DNA of 64,000 nt, from NCBI RefSeq assembly GCF_003663945.1, contig NZ_RCCH01000001.1, forward strand, positions 524,402 to 588,401. Reading direction: 5' to 3'. A program made the translations under genes and the position numbers. Positions 15,807-25,405 of this stretch are shown here, in pieces (within the stretch, counting starts at the first letter, position 1; every line of letters begins with the position of its first letter). Origin of the DNA: Lacinutrix venerupis. Its GTDB lineage: Bacteria > Bacteroidota > Bacteroidia > Flavobacteriales > Flavobacteriaceae. The notes below the pieces were generated by a model, which was not told where the DNA came from, made no database searches, and worked only from the letters and a program-made list of their open reading frames with translations.

Positions 15807-16664
15807 ATGAAAAAACTAATAGTACTTAGTGCAGTAGCACTTTTATCTTTAAGTTCATGCGTGTCTAAAAAAGATTTTTTAGCACTTGAAGAAAAACAAA
15901 AAGAAACACAAGACCTTTTAAATAGCGCAACCGTTAAATTAAATAGCTGCTTAGCAGAAGAAGCCGCTTCTGCAGCCCGTATTAAAGAATTACGAGCTCG
16001 CCTTGAAGACATGAAAACTAATAATTTAGCATTAATTGAGAGCACTAAAGACATGACTGTTTTAACAGCTCAAGGTGCTAAAAATGTAGAAAAATCTTTA
16101 GAAAGTTTAAAAGAAAAAGATTTACGTATTTCAAGATTACAAGATGCTTTAACTAAAAAAGATAGTGTAACGCTTGCTTTAGTTACTAGCTTAAAAAAAG
16201 AAGTTGGACTTAATGATCCAGACATTGAAATTAATGTTGAAAAAAGTGTAGTATTTATCTCTTTATCTGATAAACTTTTGTTTAGAACTGGTAGCTACAA
16301 TATTTCTAGCAGAGCTAACGAAATTTTAGGAAAAGTTGCTACAGTTATTAACAGCAAACCTAATTTTGAAGCAATGGTAGAAGGCCATACAGATAATGTA
16401 CCTTACAAAAGTGGCGTTTTATTAGACAACTGGGATTTAAGTGTAAAACGTAGTACAGCTATTGTTCGTGCATTACAAGATTTAGGTGTTAAACCAGAAC
16501 AGTTAATTGCTGCAGGTCGTGGAGACCATTTACCTTTAGTAGCAAACGATTCTCCTGAGAATAGAGCTATAAACCGTAGAACTAAAATTTATATTCTTCC
16601 AAAAATCGATCAGTTTTATGAAATGATTGAAACTGAAATGAAAGAATTATCTAAGGAAGGATAA
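15807..16664 (+). CDS. OmpA-family peptidoglycan-binding lipoprotein
   Basis: 285 residues. The lipoprotein signal ends in LSSC (Cys 17). A coiled coil of heptads runs from about 20 to 130 (EEKQKETQDLLNS..., LKEKDLRISRLQDAL). The C-terminal OmpA domain (about 145-265) has VEGHTDNVPY, NWDLSVKRS, AAGRGDHLP and NRAINRRTKI, which hold the Asp and Arg that bind diaminopimelate. It probably tethers the outer membrane to peptidoglycan. It is monocistronic, with a promoter box upstream and a strong terminator downstream. Confidence 0.92.
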   Translation: MKKLIVLSAVALLSLSSCVSKKDFLALEEKQKETQDLLNSATVKLNSCLAEEAASAARIKELRARLEDMKTNNLALIESTKDMTVLTAQGAKNVEKSLESLKEKDLRISRLQDALTKKDSVTLALVTSLKKEVGLNDPDIEINVEKSVVFISLSDKLLFRTGSYNISSRANEILGKVATVINSKPNFEAMVEGHTDNVPYKSGVLLDNWDLSVKRSTAIVRALQDLGVKPEQLIAAGRGDHLPLVANDSPENRAINRRTKIYILPKIDQFYEMIETEMKELSKEG

Positions 16665-16682
16665 TTAAAATAAAATAAACAC

Positions 16683-16711
16683 AAAAAGCTCAATCGAAAG
16701 ATTGAGCTTTT
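16683..16711. terminator. Bidirectional intrinsic terminator with GAAA tetraloop
   Basis: Stem AAAAGCTCAATC / GATTGAGCTTTT closed by a GAAA loop, between the convergent OmpA-like (+) and VOC (-) genes. Confidence 0.9.
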
Positions 16712-17071
16712 TTATTTGTTATAACTCCAAACAGCCAACTCATTGCCTGAAGGATCCAAAAACTGAAATCTACGTCCTCCTGGAAAAGAGAAAATATCTA
16801 CTTTAATACTACCGCCAAAATTAATTATTTGCTGTTTTATTTCTTTTAAATTGTCATGATATAAAACCACAAGAACTCCATTTACAATTACATCTTCTGT
16901 TTTTTCAAAACCTCCATCTATACCAGATTTTTCAAAAGAAAAAGACATATAATTTTCTCCATAATCTGTAAACTCCCAACCAAAAACGTTATTATAAAAT
17001 TGTTTAGTAATAGCTAAATTGTGAGCTTTAAATTCTAGATAATTTATAGTGTTGTTTTTAGGTTTTGTCAT
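16712..17071 (-). CDS. VOC (glyoxalase/bleomycin-resistance) family protein
   Basis: 119 residues, one VOC unit of two beta-alpha-beta-beta-beta modules. It opens YLEFKAHNLAITKQFYNNVFGWEF and ends with the family's RFQFLDPSGNELAVW, whose Glu is a usual metal ligand. An early Glu (YLEF) replaces the usual His in the first ligand position. Enzymatic activity is therefore possible but not provable. It follows the Sua5/YciO gene by 1 base on the same strand, so the two form an operon. Confidence 0.85.
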   Translation of the reverse strand: MTKPKNNTINYLEFKAHNLAITKQFYNNVFGWEFTDYGENYMSFSFEKSGIDGGFEKTEDVIVNGVLVVLYHDNLKEIKQQIINFGGSIKVDIFSFPGGRRFQFLDPSGNELAVWSYNK

Positions 17072-17072
17072 T

Positions 17073-17693
17073 TTAAAAAATATTTAAACTGCCTTTTCCT
17101 TCCCTAACAACAACAGGCTCATTGTTAGACAAATCTATAATTGTAGAGCCTTCATTACCTCCATAACCACCGTCTATAACAAGATCAACAAGGTTATCCC
17201 ATTTTTCTAGTATTAACTCCGGATCTGTAGTATATTCTAAAATTTCATCTTCATCTCTAATTGAAGTAGAAACTAATGGGTTTCCCAATGCTTTAACAAT
17301 TTCTAAAGTGATGTTATTATTAGGAATACGAATACCAACCTCTTTTTTCTTTTTAAAAACTGATGGTAAAGATTTAGAACCTGGTAAAATAAAAGTATAT
17401 GGTCCAGGTAATGCTCGTTTTAAAATTTTAAAAGTTGACGTGTTAATTTGCTTAACATGATCGCTTAAATTGCTTAAATCTTGACAGATAAAAGAAAGTT
17501 TTGCTTTTTCAAGCTTCACTCCTTTTATTCTTGCTATTCGCTCTAAAGCTTTATTATTAGTAATGTCGCAACCTAGAGCATATACGGTATCTGTAGGGAA
17601 AATTACTAAACCTCCGCGTTTTAAAACGTCTATTACTTTTTTTACCTCTTTAGGATTTGGGTTTTCTTCGTAAATTTTAATAAATTCCGCCAT
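17073..17693 (-). CDS. Sua5/YciO/YrdC family protein (L-threonylcarbamoyladenylate synthase-like)
   Basis: 206 residues, a single YrdC domain. Visible motifs are K-R-G-G-L-V-I-F-P-T-D-T-V-Y-A-L-G-C-D, then K..K-x-x-P-like KAKLSFI (nucleotide/threonine site region), PGPYTFILP, VGIRIP and STSIRDEDE. True TsaC makes threonylcarbamoyl-AMP for tRNA t6A37; the YciO branch is shorter and its role is less certain. The KLEKAKLSFICQ wording and the length favour YciO. Operonic with the VOC gene (1-base gap). Confidence 0.88.
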   Translation of the reverse strand: MAEFIKIYEENPNPKEVKKVIDVLKRGGLVIFPTDTVYALGCDITNNKALERIARIKGVKLEKAKLSFICQDLSNLSDHVKQINTSTFKILKRALPGPYTFILPGSKSLPSVFKKKKEVGIRIPNNNITLEIVKALGNPLVSTSIRDEDEILEYTTDPELILEKWDNLVDLVIDGGYGGNEGSTIIDLSNNEPVVVREGKGSLNIF

Positions 17694-17741
17694 AATACAT
17701 ACCTTATTTAAACATTTACTAAAGTATATACTAATTTGTTT

Positions 17742-18602
17742 ATGAAAAAATTATTGCCTCACTTTTTATTACTAATCTGCTTAACACTAATAGCTTTCTC
17801 TTGCTCAGAAGATGCTGAACCTGAAGTGCCTGAAATTGTAGAAGTACAAGAAACTATTGAAGCTTTAGAATTATATAATGTTCCTTACGGAACTGATAAT
17901 AGACAAGTATACGACATATATTTACCAGAAAACAGGAATGAAAACACCAAAGTAATTATATTAATTCATGGTGGCGGATGGGTTTCTGGTGATAAAGTTT
18001 CTATGTTACCATATGTTGTAACAGCAAAAGAAGAATTACCTAATTATGCTTTTGTTAATATTAATTATCGTTTAGCTTCAGAAGGTGTTTCGCCATTTCC
18101 TATGCAGTTAGACGATATTACAGCTGTAATTAATCATTTAAAAATAAATAAGGATGAATACCTAATTTCCGAAGATTATGGTTTTATAGGTATTAGTGCT
18201 GGCGCTCATTTAGCTATGCTATGGAGTTATGCATATAATTTTGATAGTAATGTAAACATGGTGGCAAGCATTGTTGGACCAACAAACTTTAAAGATCCTA
18301 ATTACGAAGATTTTGTAGATCCTACTTTTGTTTATTTTAATATTACTCCATCCGATAGCATTTTAGAGCAATACAGCCCATATTATAATGTAAGTGCTTC
18401 TTCTCCACCTACAATATTATTTTACGGAGGAAATGATCCATTAATACCAAATACTCAAGGTATAGATATGGATGCAAAACTTGCAGAATTAAATGTTGCT
18501 CACGAATTTACATTTTATGAAGAAGAAGGCCACGGTTGGGTTGGAGACAACTTATTGGATACATGGGAAAAAATTATAGCTTTTATAAACACACACCATT
18601 AA
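17742..18602 (+). CDS. Alpha/beta hydrolase lipoprotein, carboxylesterase-like
   Basis: 286 residues from ATG 17742; an upstream TTG (17736) is less likely. The lipoprotein signal ends in AFSC, followed by acidic residues (SEDAEPE), the pattern that in Bacteroidota can direct surface exposure. The catalytic core has the oxyanion motif HGGGWVSGD, the nucleophile elbow GISAGAHLA, an Asp in GGNDPLIP and a His in EGHGW. This is the BD-FAE/hormone-sensitive-lipase-like class of esterases that often deacylate polysaccharides or small esters. The substrate is unknown. Confidence 0.88.
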   Translation: MKKLLPHFLLLICLTLIAFSCSEDAEPEVPEIVEVQETIEALELYNVPYGTDNRQVYDIYLPENRNENTKVIILIHGGGWVSGDKVSMLPYVVTAKEELPNYAFVNINYRLASEGVSPFPMQLDDITAVINHLKINKDEYLISEDYGFIGISAGAHLAMLWSYAYNFDSNVNMVASIVGPTNFKDPNYEDFVDPTFVYFNITPSDSILEQYSPYYNVSASSPPTILFYGGNDPLIPNTQGIDMDAKLAELNVAHEFTFYEEEGHGWVGDNLLDTWEKIIAFINTHH

Positions 18603-18618
18603 AAGTTAAGTTTTTTAA

Positions 18619-19023
18619 ATGCAAAAAATAAGATATTCTAAAGAAAGACTAAAAAGTAACTTAAGAATTGGGTTGTTTTTTTTAATAACAGGAATCGTTC
18701 TTCTTATAATTTCTATAACAACAACTAAATGGGAAGAAATTTCAATATTTTCAATAGGTTTTGGGCAAGCCTTAGCAGGAATTTTTATGCTTAGTATTTA
18801 TTATTTTGAAAATAAACTACAATATTTAACTATAACAAATGGTGAAATAGTTAAAAACACATTGTTTTTTAAGAAAATTAAAATTTCAGAAATAAAATTA
18901 ACAAAAGAATTTGCTGGAGATTTAATACTTAAAACAGATAAAGAGGAATTTTTAATAAATACTCAAATTATAGAACCAGCTTCTTTAACGTATTTAAAAA
19001 ATAGTTTAAAAAGCTGGTTATAA
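18619..19023 (+). CDS. Small membrane protein with PH-like C-terminal domain
   Basis: 134 residues. Two membrane helices (about 14-33 and 42-63) are followed by a beta-rich soluble part (LQYLTITNGEIVKNTLFFKKIKISEIKL...), which has the strand pattern of bacterial PH-like domains. It starts 16 bases after the lipoprotein esterase and may be co-transcribed. No known family is assigned with certainty. Confidence 0.6.
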   Translation: MQKIRYSKERLKSNLRIGLFFLITGIVLLIISITTTKWEEISIFSIGFGQALAGIFMLSIYYFENKLQYLTITNGEIVKNTLFFKKIKISEIKLTKEFAGDLILKTDKEEFLINTQIIEPASLTYLKNSLKSWL

Positions 19024-19062
19024 AAAACATTAATTATCAGGTTTAACCTTACCTAAAAAATA

Positions 19063-21402
19063 TTAACCTATAATTTCTAATTTAGCAAAACGCAATAATA
19101 GTTTTTTTAAGCCTCCAAATTCAAAATCAATTTCAGCTTTAACGTCAGTTCCTTTTCCTTCAATTTTTAAAACCTCTCCTCTACCAAATTTTAAGTGTTT
19201 TACTCTATTACCTACAGTAAGTTCACCGTCAAATAAATTTGCATCTGCTGGAGCCTCAACCTCTGAAGCTTTTTTCATTTTTTTAGGAGCGCTAATTTCG
19301 AAGTTTACTGGTTCTTTCTTTTTTGCCACTTTTTTCTGGAATTTTGGTTGTACTGCTTTTTTAAATCTTATTTTATTTGGAGGAACATCCCCAAAAATAT
19401 CTGCCGATAGCATCGGGTTTATTCGTCTTTCTTCTATTGGAGTAACAATGTCTAAAAACTGGTCGTCTATCTCTTCAATAAAACGACTTGGTTCTGAGTC
19501 TACTAGCTTTCCCCAACGGTATCTGGATAGTGCATATGTTAAGTATGCTTTCTTTTCTGCTCTGGTCAAAGCTACGTAAAATAATCGTCTTTCTTCTTCA
19601 AGTTCGCTTCTTGTATTCATACTCATAGCACTTGGGAATAAGTCTTCTTCTAAGCCCACAATAAATACATGATTGAATTCCAAACCTTTAGAAGAGTGAA
19701 TGGTCATTAAAGCTACGTGATTAGGATCGCCTTTATCTCCATCTAAATCTGTAGCTAAAGCAACATCTTCTAGAAATTCTGCCAAACCGTCTTTAGAATC
19801 TGCAATTTCCATTTGTCCTTCAACAAAATCCTTAATACCATTTAAGAGCTCTTCTACATTTTCTAATCTTAAAACTCCTTCTGGTGTGCCATCTTTATTA
19901 AATTCTCTAATTAAACCACTGGTTTTTGTAACATGTTCGGCTAAATCAAAAGCGTTTGCTGTTTGATTCATAACCTGATAGCTTTCTATTAAGGTTACAA
20001 AATCTCTTAGTTTGTTTTTTATACCATTATTTAAATTAATATTTACGGTATCGATTTCTTTTAATAATCCAAAAATAGTTTTTCCGGTACTATTTGCTGC
20101 TACAACTAATTTATCTATTGTTGTTTGGCCAATACCTCTAGCTGGATAATTTATAACACGTTTTAATGCTTCTTCATCGGCAGTATTTAGCACCAATCTT
20201 AAATAAGCTGTAACGTCTTTAATTTCTTTTCTTTGGTAAAAAGACAAACCTCCATAAATACGGTAAGGAATATTACGTTTACGTAAAGCATCTTCCATTG
20301 CTCGAGACTGAGAATTGGTACGGTATAAAATTGCAAAATCACTATTAGGTAATTGATTATTCATCTTTTCTTCCCAAATGGTGCTTGCTACATAACGCCC
20401 TTCGTCTCCATCTGTTAAAGATCGATGAACTATAACTTTGTCTCCTTCATCGTTTGCTGTCCAAACAATTTTATCTAGTTTGGTTTTATTATGTTCTATA
20501 ACAGAATTAGCTGCACCTACAATATTTTTTGTAGAACGGTAGTTTTGTTCTAAACGGTACATTTTAACGTTATCGTAGTCCTTTTGGAAGTTTAGAATGT
20601 TATTTATGTTTGCTCCACGAAAGGCGTAAATACTTTGCGCATCGTCACCAACCACACAAATATTTTGAAATCTATCTGCTAAAGCTCTTACTATAAGATA
20701 TTGAGAGTGGTTTGTATCTTGATACTCATCAACTAAAATGTACTTGAATTTGTGTTGGTATTTAGCTAAAACTTCTGGAAAACGTGTTAAAAGCTCATTG
20801 GTTCTTAATAGTAAATCATCAAAATCCATTGCTCCTGCTTTAAAGCAACGGTCTACATAATTAGCATAAATCTCTCCCATTTTTGGTCTGCGTGCCATAG
20901 CATCTGCTTCCATTAATTCTGGGTTTTTAAAGTATGCTTTTACAGTAATTAAACTATTTTTATATGAAGAAATCCTACTATAAACCTGCTTTGTTTTATA
21001 AACGTCTTTATCTAAGCCCATTTCTTTAATAATGGAGCCTAATAGTTTTTGAGAATCTTGAGTGTCGTAAATTGTAAAATTACTTGGAAAACCTAAATGA
21101 TGTCCTTCGAAACGTAAAATTTTTGCAAATACAGAGTGAAATGTTCCCATCCACAGGTTTTTAGCTTCACCATCTCCAACTATATCGGCAATTCTGCCTT
21201 TCATTTCTTTGGCAGCTTTATTAGTAAATGTTAATGCAAGAATGTTAAACGAATCTACACCTTGATTCATTAAATATGCAATTCTATAAGTTAACACTCT
21301 TGTTTTTCCAGAACCTGCACCAGCGATAATAATCATTGGTCCATCTTTTTGAACTGTAGGTTCGTATTGTGCTTCGTTTAACTGACTTAAATATTTTTCC
21401 AA
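19063..21402 (-). CDS. UvrD/PcrA-type ATP-dependent DNA helicase
   Basis: 779 residues of SF1A helicase. Walker A GAGSGKT lies at 28-34, followed by LAGLTFTNKAAKEMKGRI-type motif Ia (ALTFTNKAAKEM), motif II VDEYQDTN, motif III VGDDAQSIYAFRGA, motif IV LEQNYRST, motif V LMTIHSSKGLEF and motif VI EERRLFYVALTRA. The C-terminal tail ends in the PcrA/UvrD Tudor-like element (GNRVKHLKFGRGEVLKIEG). It unwinds DNA in nucleotide-excision and mismatch repair and removes proteins from DNA. The start is a TTG; an in-frame TAA five codons upstream excludes an earlier one. It is monocistronic. Confidence 0.95.
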   Translation of the reverse strand: MEKYLSQLNEAQYEPTVQKDGPMIIIAGAGSGKTRVLTYRIAYLMNQGVDSFNILALTFTNKAAKEMKGRIADIVGDGEAKNLWMGTFHSVFAKILRFEGHHLGFPSNFTIYDTQDSQKLLGSIIKEMGLDKDVYKTKQVYSRISSYKNSLITVKAYFKNPELMEADAMARRPKMGEIYANYVDRCFKAGAMDFDDLLLRTNELLTRFPEVLAKYQHKFKYILVDEYQDTNHSQYLIVRALADRFQNICVVGDDAQSIYAFRGANINNILNFQKDYDNVKMYRLEQNYRSTKNIVGAANSVIEHNKTKLDKIVWTANDEGDKVIVHRSLTDGDEGRYVASTIWEEKMNNQLPNSDFAILYRTNSQSRAMEDALRKRNIPYRIYGGLSFYQRKEIKDVTAYLRLVLNTADEEALKRVINYPARGIGQTTIDKLVVAANSTGKTIFGLLKEIDTVNINLNNGIKNKLRDFVTLIESYQVMNQTANAFDLAEHVTKTSGLIREFNKDGTPEGVLRLENVEELLNGIKDFVEGQMEIADSKDGLAEFLEDVALATDLDGDKGDPNHVALMTIHSSKGLEFNHVFIVGLEEDLFPSAMSMNTRSELEEERRLFYVALTRAEKKAYLTYALSRYRWGKLVDSEPSRFIEEIDDQFLDIVTPIEERRINPMLSADIFGDVPPNKIRFKKAVQPKFQKKVAKKKEPVNFEISAPKKMKKASEVEAPADANLFDGELTVGNRVKHLKFGRGEVLKIEGKGTDVKAEIDFEFGGLKKLLLRFAKLEIIG

Positions 21403-21753
21403 ACTCCTGCTTTTTTAATTGGTAAAAATAAGAATTGTTGTGCGGTTTACTTCTTGGTTTTATTAATAATTATAAACAATTGACAATTATTTTATGTTAC
21501 ATTTTTATTAACTATAACTTAAATAATTGCTTTAAAGAAAGGATTAGAAAAACGAATAGTACTTATTAGAAGTGATAAACTAAAATATTCTAGAAAAATG
21601 ACAATAACTTTTTTAAATACGTATATGCAAATTTTACAAATACCAAGAAAGAAACCACTATAAATATTGGTTGTAAATTAATATAAAAAAAACCTCTTAC
21701 ACTAATAACATGCAAGCTTTAAAAGATTGTGAGTATTTGGGTGGTTATAAAGC
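21403..21753. other. Non-coding spacer of ~350 bases
   Basis: AT-rich spacer between the helicase start and the end of the LytTR regulator gene. It holds only a weak -7-like TATTTTTA for the helicase and an AT-rich inverted repeat (AATAATT...AATTATT near 21463-21490). No RNA gene, ORF or clear terminator was found. Confidence 0.5.
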
Positions 21754-22494
21754 TTAGCTAAAAAGCTTTAAAAAGGCTTTTTTATTGGTTCTTGAAATTG
21801 GCACACGTTGGTTGTTTTCTAATATAAGGTAGCCTTCATTTTCAAAATGACGCACTTTTTCTAAATTTACTATATGCGATTTGTGGCATTTAAAAAATCT
21901 GGTGTTTAAAAGTTTTTCAAACTTACCTAAATTATAAGAGCTAGTAATGGTTTTGTTATTTATTAAATGAATTTTAGTATAACCACCATAACCTTCTAAA
22001 TGCATAACTTCTTCTTGAGGGATAAAAGACATTCCTTTTTGTGTAGGTACTATAATTTTATTGTTAGCAGATATAGTATTGGTTAATACGCTTACCAACT
22101 TATGATTGCTTTCTAAATCATTTTTAAGCTTTATTGCCTGTTTTGCTTTATTTGTTGCCACAATTAAATCATCATCATCTATTGGTTTTAATACATAATC
22201 TATTACACTTTGTTTAAAAGCTTCAATTGCATATTCACTATAAGCTGTTACAAAAATAACTTGAAAATCTATTTCGTTTAATTGAGCTAATAAATCAAAA
22301 CCATTAATTCTAGGCATTTCTATATCTAAAAACACAAGATCTGGCTGTTTTATCTTTAAAGCTTTAATTGCTTCTTCTGGTTTTTGGTAGGTGTTTTGTA
22401 CTTCGATTTCTGGAAATAGTTTACCTAACTTTTGTTTTAAACCTTTTAGGTTTGAAATTTCGTCATCGATTAATATTGCTGTTATTGGTTTCAT
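21754..22494 (-). CDS. LytTR-family response regulator
   Basis: 246 residues. The receiver domain (about 1-120) has acidic pocket DDE at 10-12, the phosphoacceptor D57 in VFLDIEMP, and the signalling Thr/Lys in FVTAYSEYA and VLKPID. The LytTR DNA-binding domain (about 145-246) contains FIPQEEVMHLEGYGGYTKIHL, SYNLGKFEKLL and FKCHKSHIVNL. Such regulators bind pairs of ~9-bp direct repeats. It follows the sensor kinase gene by 4 bases and is certainly its partner; the target genes are inferred to include the adjacent lipoprotein operon, unproven. Confidence 0.95.
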   Translation of the reverse strand: MKPITAILIDDEISNLKGLKQKLGKLFPEIEVQNTYQKPEEAIKALKIKQPDLVFLDIEMPRINGFDLLAQLNEIDFQVIFVTAYSEYAIEAFKQSVIDYVLKPIDDDDLIVATNKAKQAIKLKNDLESNHKLVSVLTNTISANNKIIVPTQKGMSFIPQEEVMHLEGYGGYTKIHLINNKTITSSYNLGKFEKLLNTRFFKCHKSHIVNLEKVRHFENEGYLILENNQRVPISRTNKKAFLKLFS

Positions 22495-22498
22495 TGCA

Positions 22499-25357
22499 TT
22501 AAATCTGGTTGATAATAAACGTAGAAATATTTCCTTTGTCTTTTAAATCTGAATGTAATTCTTTTTCTGAATACGTAATAGTCCATTGCCCAGATTTGTT
22601 TAAAAACCTAAGTCTATCTTCTAATACATGTGAAGATTTAACTTTTCTATTTCCTTTTTTTGTGGTGTTTACAAAGCCTACTCCATCATCTATTATTTCT
22701 ACTTTAAAACTTTTATTATCTATGCATTTAAAATTAATTGTGACTTCACCATTGTTTTCTTTATTAAAAATACCATGATTTATAGCATTTTCAACAATGG
22801 GCTGTAACAGCATGGTTGGAAGTTTATTTAATTTTCTATCTAAATTAGCATCAATATTTATAGTGTATTCAAACTTATCTTTAAAACGTAATTTTTCAAT
22901 ATCTAGATAGTTTTTTAGTAGTTTAACTTCATCTTCTATACTAATATTAGTTTCTTTAGTCCACTCGAAAAATTGCCTTATTAATTTTGAAAACTTTACC
23001 AAATAAGTTTCTGATGCTTCCATTTGGTTATTATTTATATAATATTGAATGGCAGCTAAGGAGTTGAATACAAAGTGCGGATTCATTTGAGAGCGTAAAG
23101 CTTTCAATTGTAACTCTGATAAGCGTTTGTCTTCAATAATTTTTTGGTTTTTTTTGAATTGTGTACGTTTAACAAAATATCTAGAAATGTACACAACCAA
23201 TAAGATACTTAATAAAACAGCTAGCAATCTTACCCATAGCATTTGGTACCAAAGCGGTTTTATTTTAAAGCTTAATGATTTTTCAATTTCTTGAGACTTT
23301 ATATAAAAGGTATAATCTCCTGGTTGTAAATCGTTAAAATTAAAATTTTTAAATTTTGAACTTGTCCATTGTTTTTGAACAGGCTCTAATTTATACTCAT
23401 AAGAGAAATTAGTATCATCTTCAGAGAAATCTATTTTAGATACTGTAAAATTAACATTATTATTTTCTACATATTTAAAGGTACTATTTGTAGATGTAAT
23501 TACTTTATCATTATAATTTGCTTTATCAATGTAAACATCTAATAACTGCGGAATACTTACTTCGTCTTTAGGTAAAATTGCAATCCCGTTATTAGTACCT
23601 ACTATAAGATTATTATTGTCTACAAAAATTGAAGTAATGTGGTTGGTTGGCAAACCATCGCTTTTTGTAAAACGTTTTTCAAATTGAAAGATTTCATTGT
23701 TTTTTATAAATTTTAAAACACCAGAATTTGTTGCTAACCAAAGCGCTTTATTTTCTATATAAGCATCTTCAACAATTAAATATTCTGTAGGTTGTAAAGG
23801 ACAAATAGTTTGCAAATCTGTAATATATGCTCCAAAACCATCGGTATTTATTAACAAGTGTTTTGCATCAAGTACTTTTATATTTAATATAGATTTTGTA
23901 AACTTATTGTTTTCTAAAATTACTGGAGTTAAAGCATTCGATTTTAATTCTTTTAAACCACTTGTTGTAGCAATTAACAACCTATTGTTAAACGTAATAA
24001 TATCGTTACAACCTTTTTGTGTAAACTCTTTTTCTATATGTAATGTCTCTGGATCTAAGCTATTAATACCAAAAGCAAAATTGCCATATATTTTATTATT
24101 AAAATAAACAAATTTACGTCCAAGCTCATTAGCATAATTAGATGCATTAAAAACTTTTTCAAGATTTAACTCTGTATATTTATCTTGAGCGTTACTTTTA
24201 ACAATTGCGTTTTTAAAAGCATAATAATTGGTATTGGTTTCATTAATATAACTTGCTTCGTATATGTAATCTTCTTTGTTTACTAGTGAGTTAAATGTTT
24301 TGGTGTTGCTATTATATTTAAAAAATCCTTTTTTATAGACACCAACTATTAAATTATTATTTATAACATTAAAGCTTTGGACTTTTTGATTACTAAATTT
24401 ATAAACTACCTCTTTTTTTCTAGAAGATAATTTATAAACACCATTGTTAAATGTTGCCAACCAAATATTGTTTAACTTATCTATAAAACCAAAATGAGAT
24501 TGAATGTGTTCTGGGAAATAAAACGGATTAACAATTTTAAAATCTGAATTTAATTTAGCAACAAATCCAGATCCAGATATTTGTAAATCATCACCTACTA
24601 AATTTATTCTAGGGTATTTTATTTCAGTTTTAGCTAAAACATCTTTAAACTTAAATTGTCTAAATGATTTAGTGTTTAAATTAAGTATGGAATAATTTTT
24701 ATTGGTTGCCCAAAAAAACAAACTATCATTTAATTGACCTCTTGCACCTACTCTACCATAAATATCTTTGGTTTTAATGCTTTTAATTTTTTTTAAATCT
24801 TTGGTATACAATGTTACCCTTTGGTCTAGTGTAAAAGCTAAATATGCTACATGATTTTGTCTTATTTTTATCCAATCTTGATTTGTTTTTTTACTATTAA
24901 GGTTAATTTGACTTATCCATTTATCATCTTTTAAAAAAAATGATTTTTTAGTTTCAGTAGGATATATAGAATCTCCTACTTGAGAAGAATATATAGGATT
25001 AATTATACTTTCTTTATTACTATTATAAAACGAAAAAACAGAATCTTTTTTAATATATCCAAGTTTTGTAGATTTAGATAAGTACCATATGTTTCCGTTT
25101 GGTGCTGTAAAAGCGTCCCAAACATCGTTATTAGGTAATCCATTTTTAGTAGTAAATGTTTTTAACTGGGCACCATTAAACCTAGTCATACCTTTATCTG
25201 TTAAAAACCAAATAAAACCTTTAGCATCTTGTACAATAGTATACACGTGGTTACTTGGTAAACCATCTTGAGTCGTATAATTGGTGTATTGTTGTGAAAA
25301 AGAAAAACTCCATATCAAAAAGAAGAATAATATAATATGGAGTTTTTTATGTTTCAA
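22499..25357 (-). CDS. Propeller/Y_Y_Y sensor histidine kinase (LytS-like, His_kinase type)
   Basis: 952 residues from a TTG start. A signal peptide (about 1-21) precedes periplasmic two-component-regulator propeller repeats (about 25-610; e.g. TQDGLPSNHVYTIVQDAKGFIWF, TKNGLPNNDVWD, SDGLPTNHITSIFVD) and a Y_Y_Y domain (about 620-690, ending LQPGDYTFYIKS). One membrane helix follows (about 703-725). The cytoplasmic part is a His_kinase domain with QMNPHFVFNSL (phosphorylated H761) and an HATPase with N-box ENAINHGI and G-box DDGVGF. Unlike classic HTCS hybrids, it signals to a separate LytTR regulator. The ligand is unknown. Confidence 0.93.
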   Translation of the reverse strand: MKHKKLHIILFFFLIWSFSFSQQYTNYTTQDGLPSNHVYTIVQDAKGFIWFLTDKGMTRFNGAQLKTFTTKNGLPNNDVWDAFTAPNGNIWYLSKSTKLGYIKKDSVFSFYNSNKESIINPIYSSQVGDSIYPTETKKSFFLKDDKWISQINLNSKKTNQDWIKIRQNHVAYLAFTLDQRVTLYTKDLKKIKSIKTKDIYGRVGARGQLNDSLFFWATNKNYSILNLNTKSFRQFKFKDVLAKTEIKYPRINLVGDDLQISGSGFVAKLNSDFKIVNPFYFPEHIQSHFGFIDKLNNIWLATFNNGVYKLSSRKKEVVYKFSNQKVQSFNVINNNLIVGVYKKGFFKYNSNTKTFNSLVNKEDYIYEASYINETNTNYYAFKNAIVKSNAQDKYTELNLEKVFNASNYANELGRKFVYFNNKIYGNFAFGINSLDPETLHIEKEFTQKGCNDIITFNNRLLIATTSGLKELKSNALTPVILENNKFTKSILNIKVLDAKHLLINTDGFGAYITDLQTICPLQPTEYLIVEDAYIENKALWLATNSGVLKFIKNNEIFQFEKRFTKSDGLPTNHITSIFVDNNNLIVGTNNGIAILPKDEVSIPQLLDVYIDKANYNDKVITSTNSTFKYVENNNVNFTVSKIDFSEDDTNFSYEYKLEPVQKQWTSSKFKNFNFNDLQPGDYTFYIKSQEIEKSLSFKIKPLWYQMLWVRLLAVLLSILLVVYISRYFVKRTQFKKNQKIIEDKRLSELQLKALRSQMNPHFVFNSLAAIQYYINNNQMEASETYLVKFSKLIRQFFEWTKETNISIEDEVKLLKNYLDIEKLRFKDKFEYTINIDANLDRKLNKLPTMLLQPIVENAINHGIFNKENNGEVTINFKCIDNKSFKVEIIDDGVGFVNTTKKGNRKVKSSHVLEDRLRFLNKSGQWTITYSEKELHSDLKDKGNISTFIINQI

Positions 25358-25381
25358 TAGTTTTTATTTAAGTGATGATTA

Positions 25382-25389
25382 CAAAAGTA
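25382..25389 (-). promoter_or_regulatory. -7 box of the kinase-regulator operon
   Basis: On the minus strand TACTTTTG matches TAnnTTTG, ~25 bases before the kinase TTG start and just after the stop of the MopE-like gene. No TTG -33 is well spaced, so activator dependence or read-through from the lipoprotein genes is possible. Confidence 0.4.
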
Positions 25390-25405
25390 ATAGTTTTAGA
25401 GTTTT

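Noticed and set aside
21403..21753. Hidden small RNA or ORF in the 350-base gap
   Set aside because: Only stop-rich AT sequence and a weak inverted repeat are seen; no conserved RNA structure or promoter/terminator pair.
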